64,000 nucleotides of DNA from assembly GCA_037133915.1 (NCBI GenBank), contig JBAXND010000018.1, positions 17,464 through 81,463 on the forward strand, read 5' to 3'. The number at the start of each line of letters is the position of its first letter. The stretch's first letter is position 1. The notes under the pieces are model-generated. The model ran no database searches, was not told the origin of the DNA, and saw only the letters and a list, made by a program, of their open reading frames with translations. The stretch comes from Bacteroidota bacterium (GTDB lineage: Bacteria; Bacteroidota; Bacteroidia; Bacteroidales; CAIWKO01). Of the stretch, positions 34,225 through 43,437 are shown piece after piece. Position numbers and translations under genes: made by a program.

Positions 34225-37200
34225 CTAGTCTTTGTAAACCGGCAGCGAGAATGTGAATGTTGTTCCTCGGCTCTCTTCCGATTCAAAACGGATGCTCCCG
34301 CCGCTGTTCTCTATAATGCTTTTTACCATGGCAAGCCCAAGACCCATGCCTTCGGTTTTTGTAGAAAAATTTGGTGTGAAGATTTTCGATGTCATATCTG
34401 AGGGTATGCCGCATCCATTGTCCGTAATGCTTACCGAGTAATTGTCATCCTGCTTCACAATGCTAATTGCAATAAGACCGCCTTCATCCTTACCTATTGC
34501 CTGTACTGAGTTTTTCACCAGATTGTTCATTACACGCAATATCTGCTTCTCATCAGCCATGATGTAGAATGGCTGATGATTTTCCGGCATTATCGTAATA
34601 CGGATATTACTCAAATCACCGTATAAACCGGCAACATCTCCAATAATCTTGTACAAATCCACTTTGCCGTTCTCGGGACGCGGCATTTTGGCAAAATCTG
34701 AAAACTCGGTAGCGATTGCCGAAAGGTTGTCAATTTGTGCGACTACTGTTTTTGTAAATCGCTCCAGACGCTGTCCCCAATCGGGCACGCCATCTTTCCA
34801 TGCGCGCTCCAGATGCTGTATGCTTAGCTTCATGGGTGTAAGCGGATTCTTTATCTCATGCGCCACCTGCTTGGCCATTTCGCGCCAGGCGCTCTCCCGT
34901 TCACTGCGCGCAAGCAATTCAGCGCTTTGCGCCAGCTCATCAATCATACGGTTGTATTCATTGATGAGATTTCCAATTTCATCTTTGCGCAGCCAGTCTA
35001 TTTTTTCATTTTTTCTGCCCAGTTTCACGTGGCTTATCTTATCGCGTATCAGCGCAAGCGGGCGTGTAATGCGACTTGCAACAAGCAGCGCAATGATAAC
35101 CGATATCGCAATCAGGAAAACATAAATATTGATAAAGGCCATAAGGAATAGTGTCAGCTCTTTTTTAAGTTCACCCTCCTTGGCAAAATAGGGCAGATTC
35201 AGGTAGGCTATCAACTGTGCCTTATTATTGTAAAATGGCACGTATGCCGAGTAATACTCAAGGCTGCCTATGTTCTCCTTATGCACATAAAGCGTTTTGC
35301 TGTTGTATGTCATTTCACCGTATGCCAACGGATTCATACGCATTGAAACCAAGCCTTCAGTGAATATTTGCGGACGCGATGTGGATATCAGATTCCCATG
35401 AGTATCATACAGATTAATATCAGTGAAAAAGACATTGGAAAACTTTACCAGCAGGCTTGATAAATAACTCTCCTGTTCCGGGTTCATGGTGTCAATATCC
35501 GATACCTTATTTTGCAACTCTATCATAATAGACATGGCTTTCTCGCTGATAATATCCGTATTCTTGTTTTCATTAAGATTGCGGATAAATAAAACGGTCG
35601 AAATACCAATTATAATAAATGACACAAAAACGATGGAGATGATTGAGAACTGCAGCCTGTTCTTGAAATTCAGATGAACATTGTTCAGCTTCGGAGGGTA
35701 ATTGATGATGAAGTAAAACAACAATAATACAATAGTGAAAAATGAAAACAGTATCGAAAACGGTGCCGCAAGGTCAAAAATGTTTCCGCTTTTTTTGCTT
35801 ATGATAAGCGTTGTGGAGCGGTCGTATTGGCTAACCAGATGATTGTAGCCATTCTTATGATAGAAGCGAAATTCGCCACCAATGCTGTCAGAGGTTTCCT
35901 GATGCATGGAATAATAATATTTCCCGTAAGCATCTATCAGCTCTGTGTTGCGGTACTTGGCATATGAATAGCTCGACAAATCGGTGTTCAGAAATATTTT
36001 TTTATCAATTAATAACTCCGGATAACCCAGCCCTTTCGGAATGAATTTCGAATTTAATTCAATGTATAGTTTTGTGGAAGTTGCCGAATCTCTCGCAAAA
36101 TCAATAGCCGCAATGTAATTATTCCCCCCGGTACCATAGTTCAGCAAGTACAGAGAGCCTTTGCCTGCCGGCTTTCCAATGTTTTTAATGAGGTCTCCGA
36201 AATATGATGCACAGCTTGTTTTTTCATAATTTGGTTCTATAAGGAGGCTGTCGGCCGGGTTGCAAATTGTGAACTGTACCTTGTATTTATCCCAGTAACC
36301 AACAAAATAATTCTTCAGTAAATAGTCTTTTATTTCATGGTCATTCTGAGGATAATTACGCAGTGAGCGCGCCAGCGTTTCGTCCGAACGAATCTTGCTT
36401 TCTATACCTTCAAAAAGGTATTCGGCAATGGGGTCCTGCCCCGAGGTGAGTTTCTGCGCCAGCGATTTGCGCTTCTCATGTTCTTTGAACCGGTTCGAAA
36501 AATACAGAGTGTAGGAAGAGATAAATGAAAACAATAACAATAGAAAAACTACTTCCGATAGCCTGAATGTGAAAAATGTTTTTTGTCTGTACGCCCTGGT
36601 TACGCCTAAAAATGCCATAAATACTGCAATTTCAGCGAGCAGTGGCATCCTGAAGATTAAAATTAATGCGGCAAAGATAACTCCCGAGGTAATGTAAACC
36701 GGCAGAAACTGACGTCGGCTGGGCAACAAAGCATAAATAAATGAAATGAGTTTAAGGCCAATGAGACAATACGCGAATAAAAGCAGTGCAATTACTATAA
36801 AACCGGCAACACTGTAGTGATCCAGATTAAAAATATTATTCAGGTTATAAGATATTGTTGAATCAAGAATGATACTTTGAATGAGCGTTGTCTGATAACA
36901 AAAGAAAGCAAAAAGGAAGGTTATTAGTACGAAAGCAGCTGTATTCCTTGGTAAACGTGGCATGCGTGCTGCACCCGACGGTATGTGGTAATTTCTGAAA
37001 AAGGCAACTGATATTGCAAGGAAAACTACCGTGTTGAAAATAAGATCGCCAAACGATGGTAAGAGCTCAGAGGCTGCAAAATAGAAGGGACTGAAAAGCT
37101 TTAGATGGTAAAGCGATTCAGGAAAATGAAACACAAAGCTTACGGCCCTCAGCAACAATATTTCAATGGAAAAAACGAATATAAAAACATTGGGTTTGTA

Positions 37201-37914
37201 GCGAGGCCAGATAATATTTTTATGTGTGGTGTAGAGAAATATTATCAGAAATACAAAGGCGGCAAGGAATAGTGCAAAGCACACCAAACTCTCGTTTTCG
37301 TTCAGATTGCAGCCTTGTTTTAACTGAAGCGAGAACATATATTTTCCGTTTCCCGAAAAAATATCATTTCCATTTTTAATGGTATCAATAGTGGCCGAAA
37401 CCGGTACATGAAGTTCCGCGTTGAATACGTTAGACAGGTAGTCGTTCTGATAATGATATTCATGTTTTACCATAATGGCGGCAACATGCGTGAACGCGCC
37501 GGTCTTTACCTTCATTATTTCATACCAGCCCGGACCTATCTGTGCAAATTCACAGTCGAAAATAATTTTGTTGTACACACCTCCGGCCGGAATGCTGTTA
37601 TCTGTCCAAAAAATTAAACTGTCATTTTTATACGTGAAAAGTGAAATATCCATTTCGGAACATTCTTCAAAAAGCTTTTTATCCGAAAAAGCGGATTGTT
37701 CATTTCCATGCAAAAAATTTTCAGCCAGTCGCGAAAGCAAAAGTTTAGTTCTTGCCTCCCGCTCAAGAATGGTTTTTTGAAATGAAGAAGTCAGATAGGG
37801 ACCGTCATTATTTTTTTTGTGATAATGATATGTCAAAAAGAAATATAGTACAAAAAATGCGATACTAAAAGAGAGGGTGATCAGCGAGCGACCAAAAAAT
37901 GCCTGTTTTGTCAT
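34225..37914 (-). CDS. Large NtrY-like membrane sensor histidine kinase
   Basis: 1229 residues. An N-terminal membrane helix (about 11-31) and a periplasmic domain (about 35-205) precede roughly seven to nine membrane helices (about 210-490, e.g. LVCFALFLAAFVFLIIFLY). A second long extracytoplasmic domain (about 500-730), another helix pair with a third sensor domain (about 730-930) and a HAMP region (about 940-990) follow. HisKA carries the autophosphorylated His1019 in AHEIKNPLTPMKLS. HATPase_c motifs are NLVKNSVQAIG (N), TDNGCGIPSD (G1) and STKTEGMGLGL (G2). The H-box form is that of NtrY. No response regulator is adjacent; the two LytTR regulators at 16-18 kb are far away. Confidence 0.9.
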   Translation of the reverse strand: MTKQAFFGRSLITLSFSIAFFVLYFFLTYHYHKKNNDGPYLTSSFQKTILEREARTKLLLSRLAENFLHGNEQSAFSDKKLFEECSEMDISLFTYKNDSLIFWTDNSIPAGGVYNKIIFDCEFAQIGPGWYEIMKVKTGAFTHVAAIMVKHEYHYQNDYLSNVFNAELHVPVSATIDTIKNGNDIFSGNGKYMFSLQLKQGCNLNENESLVCFALFLAAFVFLIIFLYTTHKNIIWPRYKPNVFIFVFSIEILLLRAVSFVFHFPESLYHLKLFSPFYFAASELLPSFGDLIFNTVVFLAISVAFFRNYHIPSGAARMPRLPRNTAAFVLITFLFAFFCYQTTLIQSIILDSTISYNLNNIFNLDHYSVAGFIVIALLLFAYCLIGLKLISFIYALLPSRRQFLPVYITSGVIFAALILIFRMPLLAEIAVFMAFLGVTRAYRQKTFFTFRLSEVVFLLLLFSFISSYTLYFSNRFKEHEKRKSLAQKLTSGQDPIAEYLFEGIESKIRSDETLARSLRNYPQNDHEIKDYLLKNYFVGYWDKYKVQFTICNPADSLLIEPNYEKTSCASYFGDLIKNIGKPAGKGSLYLLNYGTGGNNYIAAIDFARDSATSTKLYIELNSKFIPKGLGYPELLIDKKIFLNTDLSSYSYAKYRNTELIDAYGKYYYSMHQETSDSIGGEFRFYHKNGYNHLVSQYDRSTTLIISKKSGNIFDLAAPFSILFSFFTIVLLLFYFIINYPPKLNNVHLNFKNRLQFSIISIVFVSFIIIGISTVLFIRNLNENKNTDIISEKAMSIMIELQNKVSDIDTMNPEQESYLSSLLVKFSNVFFTDINLYDTHGNLISTSRPQIFTEGLVSMRMNPLAYGEMTYNSKTLYVHKENIGSLEYYSAYVPFYNNKAQLIAYLNLPYFAKEGELKKELTLFLMAFINIYVFLIAISVIIALLVASRITRPLALIRDKISHVKLGRKNEKIDWLRKDEIGNLINEYNRMIDELAQSAELLARSERESAWREMAKQVAHEIKNPLTPMKLSIQHLERAWKDGVPDWGQRLERFTKTVVAQIDNLSAIATEFSDFAKMPRPENGKVDLYKIIGDVAGLYGDLSNIRITIMPENHQPFYIMADEKQILRVMNNLVKNSVQAIGKDEGGLIAISIVKQDDNYSVSITDNGCGIPSDMTSKIFTPNFSTKTEGMGLGLAMVKSIIENSGGSIRFESEESRGTTFTFSLPVYKD

Positions 37915-38094
37915 AAATATGCTTTAATTTATTGTAAAACAATCAAATAGAAGCGACTTTATTTCATGCGTTTTTATGCATTATCTCCGCAAAATCGAGT
38001 CAGTATATTATATGAGGGTGAAAATGCAGCACAGGGCTCGGTATTAATTTTCCGGACTAAAATTTGAATGCCCGAGATAAAACTACGAATAATT

Positions 38095-38988
38095 TCAATT
38101 TACGGCCTTTTTATTGAAAACATAGATGAGGCTGGAGTAGTTCAAATTGTTTTTCTTCGCATATCTATTCGAGGCGCATCCGTTCTTTATCGCCCTGAAA
38201 ATATTTTTACTTCCATGGAGATATTTTTCACTCAACAGAGAAACATAGTACGAATCGAATTTCATAGGTATGGTTTCTTTAAGTTCGAAACCATGTTTTT
38301 CAAAAAGCAGCTTGCAATTGTTTTGGGTAAAATGCCAGAGATGTCGTGGAACATCATAACCCGCCCAGAATTTTCCGTATTTTATTGCATCTGCCGAATC
38401 GCAATTTGGAAGTGCGATGAATAATGCGCCATCGTTTTTAAGTATACGGCTCAACTGATCCAGCCTTTGGTTCAGCGCCGGAACGTGTTCCAGTACGTGC
38501 CACATACTTATTACATCCTTACTTTGGTCGGGAATAACCATTATATCAGCCTCATCGCCAACGTCAATACCGTTGGTCCGAACAGCATATTCCCGAGAGT
38601 CACTATCGGGTTCAATACCCGAAACCGTATACCCCTTTTGCTTAAGAAATACCAGAAAGTCGCCTGTTGCACAACCGATATCCAGTACATTGGTTCCCCT
38701 TGACAAACGGCGTATGTATGAAAGTTTCTTCCCAAAGTTATAGTTCCTGATGAATCGGTATACAAATGTAAACAAACCTTTACGTGAAGCATGGTGTGAT
38801 ATATAATCGTCTGATTTATAGTACATTGCAAGCTCATTACCTGCCGGCTGTGGGTTTACAAACCGAAACTGACAGTTCATGCATTCTAAAATAATAAAAT
38901 CTTCCTGAGTCAGAAAATAGTCTTTGACCTCAAGGTGGGTTTTATATTTTCCGGAGCCACAAACCGGGCAGGTTGAAAGTGTCGTCAT
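38095..38988 (-). CDS. SAM-dependent methyltransferase with N-terminal zinc ribbon
   Basis: 297 residues. An N-terminal zinc-ribbon (CPVC at 7-10, CMNC at 36-39) precedes a class I methyltransferase domain with the SAM-binding VLDIGCATGDFL (about 101-112) and MWHVLEHV motif (post-I/IV region). This layout (often annotated Methyltransf_23 with a zinc-ribbon) occurs in polysaccharide or small-molecule modification genes, but the substrate is not deducible. It is 41 bases downstream of mnmG, with a parS palindrome in that gap, and is probably co-transcribed with it. Confidence 0.85.
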   Translation of the reverse strand: MTTLSTCPVCGSGKYKTHLEVKDYFLTQEDFIILECMNCQFRFVNPQPAGNELAMYYKSDDYISHHASRKGLFTFVYRFIRNYNFGKKLSYIRRLSRGTNVLDIGCATGDFLVFLKQKGYTVSGIEPDSDSREYAVRTNGIDVGDEADIMVIPDQSKDVISMWHVLEHVPALNQRLDQLSRILKNDGALFIALPNCDSADAIKYGKFWAGYDVPRHLWHFTQNNCKLLFEKHGFELKETIPMKFDSYYVSLLSEKYLHGSKNIFRAIKNGCASNRYAKKNNLNYSSLIYVFNKKAVN

Positions 38989-38997
38989 GTTCGTTTT

Positions 38998-39013
38998 TGT
39001 TTCACGTGAAACA
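38998..39013. promoter_or_regulatory. parS-like centromere site 1
   Basis: TGTTTCACGTGAAACA, a perfect 16-base palindrome equal to the widely conserved parS sequence bound by ParB/Spo0J proteins. It lies in the 41-base gap between the mnmG stop and the methyltransferase start. Confidence 0.88.
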
Positions 39014-39029
39014 TAGTTCTTGGTGAAAA

Positions 39030-40901
39030 TTACCGTCCCAAAAATACTAAAAGTACAGAAATATCGGCAGGAGTTACGCCGCTAATTCTACTCGCCTGTC
39101 CTAAATTTACCGGACGGATTTTTGTGAATTTTTCTCTTGATTCAAGTGAGATGGATTTTACTGCTGAATAATCAAAATCTGCAGGGATTAATATGCTGTC
39201 GTATTTGCTGAATCTGTCAACAAATTCTTTTTCCTTTTGGATATAGTGCTCGTATTTTATCAAAATTTCAGCCTCTTCTATTATTTCATCGGTGATATTT
39301 TCAATAGAAGAAATGAAGTTTTGAAGCCTTGAATTTTCTAAAATGAGGGTTTTAAGACTAATCTGTGGACGTAATATCAGGCTTGAAAATTTGGTTTTAT
39401 TTGCCAAAACCGACTGCTCAATGGAGGTAAGATATTCATTTATTTCTTGCGGAAAAACACTTTCGGCACTTAAAAAGGCAATAAGATCTTCAACCTTTTT
39501 ATACTTTGAAATGCTGTTTTGATGCCTTTCATTATCGGCAAGACCTGCCTCAAAACCAATTTTTGTCAACCGCGAATCGGCATTATCCTGACGTAATAAT
39601 ACTCTGTATTCTGCCCTTGAAGTAAACATGCGGTAAGGTTCGTCTGTGCCTTTTGTAATCAAATCGTCTATTAAAACTCCAATGTAAGCCTCTGATCTTT
39701 TTAGAACCAGCGCCGGAATATTATTCAGTTTATGATGAGCATTGATACCGGCCATTAGCCCCTGAGCAGCGGCTTCCTCATAGCCGGTTGTGCCATTTAT
39801 CTGACCAGCAAAATACAGGTTCTCCACCAGTCGTGTTTCAAGAGAATGTTTCAATTGTACAGGGGGAAAGTAGTCATATTCTATGGCATATCCCGGTCTG
39901 AATATCTTCACATTTTTAAAACCGGGCACTTTTGTGAGCGCATTATATTGTATATAATCCGGCAATGAGGAAGAGAATCCGTTTACATAATATTCAATCG
40001 TATTCCAGCCTTCAGGTTCTATAAATAACTGATGGCGGTTGCGTTCTGAAAAGCGTTCAATTTTATCTTCAATGGAGGGGCAATATCTTGGTCCACGCCC
40101 TTTAATTCTTCCCTGAAAAAGGGGCGATTTGTCAAAACCTGTTCGCAGAATATCATGAACCTCGGGGTTGGTATAAGTCATAAAACAACTCCGCTGCCGG
40201 GTTAAAAATGGGGTATCGGAAAAGGAGAATTTGCCTGGCTGCTCATCCCCTTTTTGTTCATCCATGAGCGAAAAATCCAAAGAACGCCCATCAACCCGAA
40301 CCGGAGTTCCTGTCTTTAATTTTGCAGATTCAAACCCAAATGACATGAGATTTTCGGTAATTCCAACTGAAGCAAACTCCCCTATCCGACCTCCTGAAAG
40401 TTTGGTTTCACCAATATGTATGGTTCCGTTTAAAAAAGTTCCGTTTGATAAAATCACGGCTTTTGACCGAATAGTTTGTCCAAGTTTGGTAGTTACGCCA
40501 CACACTTTATCGTTCTTTACAACTATACCCGTAACGTCATCCTGCCAGAAATCCATGCCTGTAATTCCCTCAAGTGTTTCCCTCCATTTTATAGAAAACA
40601 TCATGCGGTCGCATTGAGCTCTTGGGCTCCACATGGCCGGACCTTTACTCCTGTTCAACAGGCGGAACTGTACCATGCTGTGGTCGGTAATTATGCCGGT
40701 TTGTCCGCCCAAAGCATCAATTTCACGAACAATCTGCCCTTTTGCAATTCCTCCGATAGAAGGGTTGCACGACATCTGGGCAATTAGGTTCATATTCATG
40801 GTAACCAGCAGCACACTAGAGCCAAGCTTAGCCGCTGCGGCCGCAGCTTCGCATCCGGCATGACCGGCACCTACTACAATAATATCGTATTCTTTTAGCA
40901 T
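39030..40901 (-). CDS. mnmG: tRNA uridine-5-carboxymethylaminomethyl modification enzyme MnmG (GidA)
   Basis: 623 residues from the ATG at 40901 (a longer in-frame start at 40934 lies inside the promoter region). FAD-binding GAGHAGCEAAAAAAKLG opens the protein. Further landmarks are SIGGIAKGQIVREIDALGG, the LKTGTPVRVD segment, YCPSIEDKIERF, GQINGTTGYEEAAAQGL and the C-terminal FTKIRPVNLGQASRISGV. With MnmE it forms cmnm5U34/ nm5U34 in tRNA anticodons. In many bacteria mnmG/gidA sits near the replication origin; here it is flanked within a few bases on both sides by parS-like palindromes. Confidence 0.97.
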   Translation of the reverse strand: MLKEYDIIVVGAGHAGCEAAAAAAKLGSSVLLVTMNMNLIAQMSCNPSIGGIAKGQIVREIDALGGQTGIITDHSMVQFRLLNRSKGPAMWSPRAQCDRMMFSIKWRETLEGITGMDFWQDDVTGIVVKNDKVCGVTTKLGQTIRSKAVILSNGTFLNGTIHIGETKLSGGRIGEFASVGITENLMSFGFESAKLKTGTPVRVDGRSLDFSLMDEQKGDEQPGKFSFSDTPFLTRQRSCFMTYTNPEVHDILRTGFDKSPLFQGRIKGRGPRYCPSIEDKIERFSERNRHQLFIEPEGWNTIEYYVNGFSSSLPDYIQYNALTKVPGFKNVKIFRPGYAIEYDYFPPVQLKHSLETRLVENLYFAGQINGTTGYEEAAAQGLMAGINAHHKLNNIPALVLKRSEAYIGVLIDDLITKGTDEPYRMFTSRAEYRVLLRQDNADSRLTKIGFEAGLADNERHQNSISKYKKVEDLIAFLSAESVFPQEINEYLTSIEQSVLANKTKFSSLILRPQISLKTLILENSRLQNFISSIENITDEIIEEAEILIKYEHYIQKEKEFVDRFSKYDSILIPADFDYSAVKSISLESREKFTKIRPVNLGQASRISGVTPADISVLLVFLGR

Positions 40902-40910
40902 CTTAATTTG

Positions 40911-40926
40911 CGTTTCACGTGAAACA
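40911..40926. promoter_or_regulatory. parS-like centromere site 2
   Basis: CGTTTCACGTGAAACA: 15 of 16 bases of the parS consensus, with the central 14 (40912-40925) a perfect palindrome. It lies 9 bases upstream of the mnmG start codon, between it and the -7 element. Confidence 0.85.
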
Positions 40927-40931
40927 AGGTA

Positions 40932-40939
40932 CAAAATTA
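40932..40939 (-). promoter_or_regulatory. -7 element of mnmG
   Basis: TAATTTTG on the reverse strand, 30 nt before the mnmG ATG. The parS-like site starts 5 bases downstream, so the predicted transcription start falls inside it. Confidence 0.45.
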
Positions 40940-41075
40940 ATGCTTTTTACCCGTGTTAACAGGTATTAGTTGTGTGCTCTCTAAACGCAACAGCGTAAAG
41001 TCAGGATTGAATAAATTTTCGGGAGGTTTGTCAGGGTGTAATTTCGGATTCTCAGGATGTCAAAATACCCACGAT

Positions 41076-41100
41076 GCACCCTGAGCTTGTCGAAGGGTGC
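41076..41100. repeat. REP-like palindrome with GAGCTTGTCGA core
   Basis: GCACCCT (41076-41082), GAGCTTGTCGA (41083-41093), AGGGTGC (41094-41100): a perfect 7-bp stem around the same 11-base core as at 28438-28448, where the stem has different sequence but is again self-complementary. It lies 28 bases after the stop of the membrane-protein gene. Confidence 0.7.
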
Positions 41101-41128
41101 GAAATGTTTTGATATTTATACGTCAGAA

Positions 41129-42976
41129 TTAGCGGGGTTCAAAAACCTCAACCCGGATATCATCAACATAAACCGGTTTTTTACCGCGGTGCCAAATGTA
41201 AACAGCCAGGCGATCCAGTTTGGAACGGACTTCAGGAGTCTGGTAATCGAATGAAATGTAGTTCCATTGATTATACTTAACATTGGAAGTTGAAAGACCG
41301 AACGTTTTGTATTTGTAGTTTTGTCCCTTGTGTAAAAAGGTTATGACAAGTTTGGGCAATTCTTCGTTGTATGAACTATCAATATAAATATAAGCTCCGG
41401 CTCTGATCCAGGCATAATCTTTATCTGTAATTCCATAATAACTTATTTCTGCGCCCGGCGAAAAATTGTATGTGCTGTCGAGACGCAATGAATGCCTTCC
41501 ATTGTAAAAGTGCAAAGAATCAATATGCGATGAAAAGTTGGCATTCGCCCTTTCAAAATCCCAAAATGAAATCATTTTATAATTATAATCCTGCTCATTC
41601 CTGAAAACTTCTGTGGATTCAACCGAGCGTTCAACGGAAAGTAAATTCAGATCTTCCGGATGAATAGAGGTGCGTCCGAAAATAGAAAGATAATAACGGG
41701 CGGTCATTCGTTCGCTGCTGATAATGCCATTGGAGAATTGCCATGTCTGGAATAAATTCAATAAAATGAAAAATGCAAAAAAGAAACCTGAAATTGCCTT
41801 AAGCATACGCTTCTTTTTTTGAAGGGCAGTTAACAAATATCCGAGGGGCAAAGCCATAAAAACATAGCTTGAAACAATGGCGCGTGCGCTGAAACATCCT
41901 CCGGCATACCACCAGCATGTCCAGCTTGAAATCAGATAAAAGTTGATAACCATATAAACCAGTATTGGCCAAAAAATATCTTTGTTCCGTTTGTATAAAC
42001 TAATAAAACCGAAAATTGAAAACAGGATAATGGGTGTATAAATAAACCATCCTTTGCGAAAACTGAACAGGAAATTTAAGATGTGCGGACTTAATAAATC
42101 AAAGCCTTCTCCGGCATTATTATAACTGTAAAAAATCCAGGAACCGGTATATCGTTTCCAATAGAACATCTGCGGAAGCACACATAATACAAAAACAAAA
42201 CCTGCTGATACAATCTGCCATTTTTTATTCCACAACAAATTCATTTTATTTCTAAAACTTAATTTGTCGGTAATGTTCCACAATAACGGAATGAGTATTA
42301 CAATGCCTTCATTTGGGCGCACCGCAGTGATGATTCCAAGCGTGAAACCAATGAGCAACATGTATTTAATGCGCTGATTTTCATGCCATTTAATGGTGTA
42401 AAAGGCAAGAATTGCAAGCATCATAAACAGTATATTATGGGTCATTACGCCGTTATTGGCGGCCTGATTAAAGTAATTGGTTCCCAGACATATAAGTAGA
42501 ATAATGAGTGTCGAAATTTTATCAGAAAAGAACTTTATAAGGACTTTCCGGAAGAAAAATAGCCCGATTAATGTGTAAACCAGGCCCCCAAATGCAATAG
42601 AATATTGATATGGAAGGGAGAATCCATCAGCGGCAAAGCCCATATTAAGCGCGAACACATGACCAATCAGAAAAAAAGGTGCGTAGAACATGGCCAGTCC
42701 TGAGGAGTACTTCATAATCCACATACCGGAAGGCAGTTGCCAGGCCTGATATAATGTAGCCGTAGGATGATATTTTTCCATAATCTCATTCAGCCAGCTC
42801 ATGTTCTGAAGGCCCAAATCGTGATGCAGAAAATAGGCGGGTAGATAAAGATAATATCCCATCACATCCCAGGTCAGGGTGTTATTATGGGGATTAATGA
42901 AAAATATTATACTAAATATAATTGCTAGCAGGAGGATAGCAACAAAGGACCATTTATTTTTTGGAAGTAATTGCAT
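41129..42976 (-). CDS. GT-C-like integral membrane glycosyltransferase (putative)
   Basis: 615 residues. About ten membrane helices (about 12-420) are visible, the first at 10-28. The loop after it contains WDVMGYYLYLPAYFLHHD, where a conserved Asp in the first extracytoplasmic loop is typical of polyprenyl-phosphate-sugar-dependent GT-C enzymes. The last ~150 residues (about 460-615) are soluble and beta-rich (HSLRLDSTYNFSPGAEISYYGI, VYIWHRGKKPVYVDDIRVEVFEP), possibly an extracytoplasmic carbohydrate-binding module. The start overlaps ybeY by 23 bases, so it is the last gene of the DUF4175-ybeY operon. Substrate is unknown. Confidence 0.7.
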   Translation of the reverse strand: MQLLPKNKWSFVAILLLAIIFSIIFFINPHNNTLTWDVMGYYLYLPAYFLHHDLGLQNMSWLNEIMEKYHPTATLYQAWQLPSGMWIMKYSSGLAMFYAPFFLIGHVFALNMGFAADGFSLPYQYSIAFGGLVYTLIGLFFFRKVLIKFFSDKISTLIILLICLGTNYFNQAANNGVMTHNILFMMLAILAFYTIKWHENQRIKYMLLIGFTLGIITAVRPNEGIVILIPLLWNITDKLSFRNKMNLLWNKKWQIVSAGFVFVLCVLPQMFYWKRYTGSWIFYSYNNAGEGFDLLSPHILNFLFSFRKGWFIYTPIILFSIFGFISLYKRNKDIFWPILVYMVINFYLISSWTCWWYAGGCFSARAIVSSYVFMALPLGYLLTALQKKKRMLKAISGFFFAFFILLNLFQTWQFSNGIISSERMTARYYLSIFGRTSIHPEDLNLLSVERSVESTEVFRNEQDYNYKMISFWDFERANANFSSHIDSLHFYNGRHSLRLDSTYNFSPGAEISYYGITDKDYAWIRAGAYIYIDSSYNEELPKLVITFLHKGQNYKYKTFGLSTSNVKYNQWNYISFDYQTPEVRSKLDRLAVYIWHRGKKPVYVDDIRVEVFEPR

Positions 42977-43430
42977 TGTTCCCGGGCTTGTTTGGACGAT
43001 TTAATTGAATGAGGAGCAAAGATATATAATAATCTTCTTTCTTCTTCATATCGGCCCGGAGCGCCGTTGTAGCGTCATCATATCCGGCAAGGTGCAAAGT
43101 GCCATGAGCCATTACCCGGTATAGTTCATGGTAAACAGTTACCTCAAATAGTCCTGCATTTTCGCGCACGCGGTCAATGCTGATAAAAACGTCGCCCGTA
43201 AGGCAATCGGTTTCATTATAATTGAACGAAATTACATCGGTAACGTAATTGTGTCCAAGATATTCTTTGTTGAGTTTGCGGAGGTATTTGTCGCTGCACA
43301 GAATAATGTTTACCGTGAAACGTGAAACGCCTTCGGCCTGCAATAATTTGCTGAGCCAAAGGCGCAATATTGTTTTGTGCTTAGTTTGAAACGGGGTATC
43401 TTCGGTAAAGAACTTAATCGTGTTAGCCAT
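42954..43430 (-). CDS. ybeY: Endoribonuclease YbeY (16S rRNA maturation)
   Basis: 158 residues from the ATG at 43430 (a TTG one codon earlier is possible). The YbeY fold is shown by TDVISFNY, LTGDVFISIDRV and the metal motif VMAHGTLHLAGYDD with His109 and His113. The third ligand, His in the usual HGxLHLxGYDH, is Asp119 here, as I recall for other Bacteroidota homologues. It processes 16S rRNA 3' ends and supports ribosome quality control. It lies 7 bases after the RsbW-like gene and overlaps the membrane-protein gene. Confidence 0.94.
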   Translation of the reverse strand: MANTIKFFTEDTPFQTKHKTILRLWLSKLLQAEGVSRFTVNIILCSDKYLRKLNKEYLGHNYVTDVISFNYNETDCLTGDVFISIDRVRENAGLFEVTVYHELYRVMAHGTLHLAGYDDATTALRADMKKKEDYYISLLLIQLNRPNKPGNNAITSKK

Positions 43431-43437
43431 CAATGTA

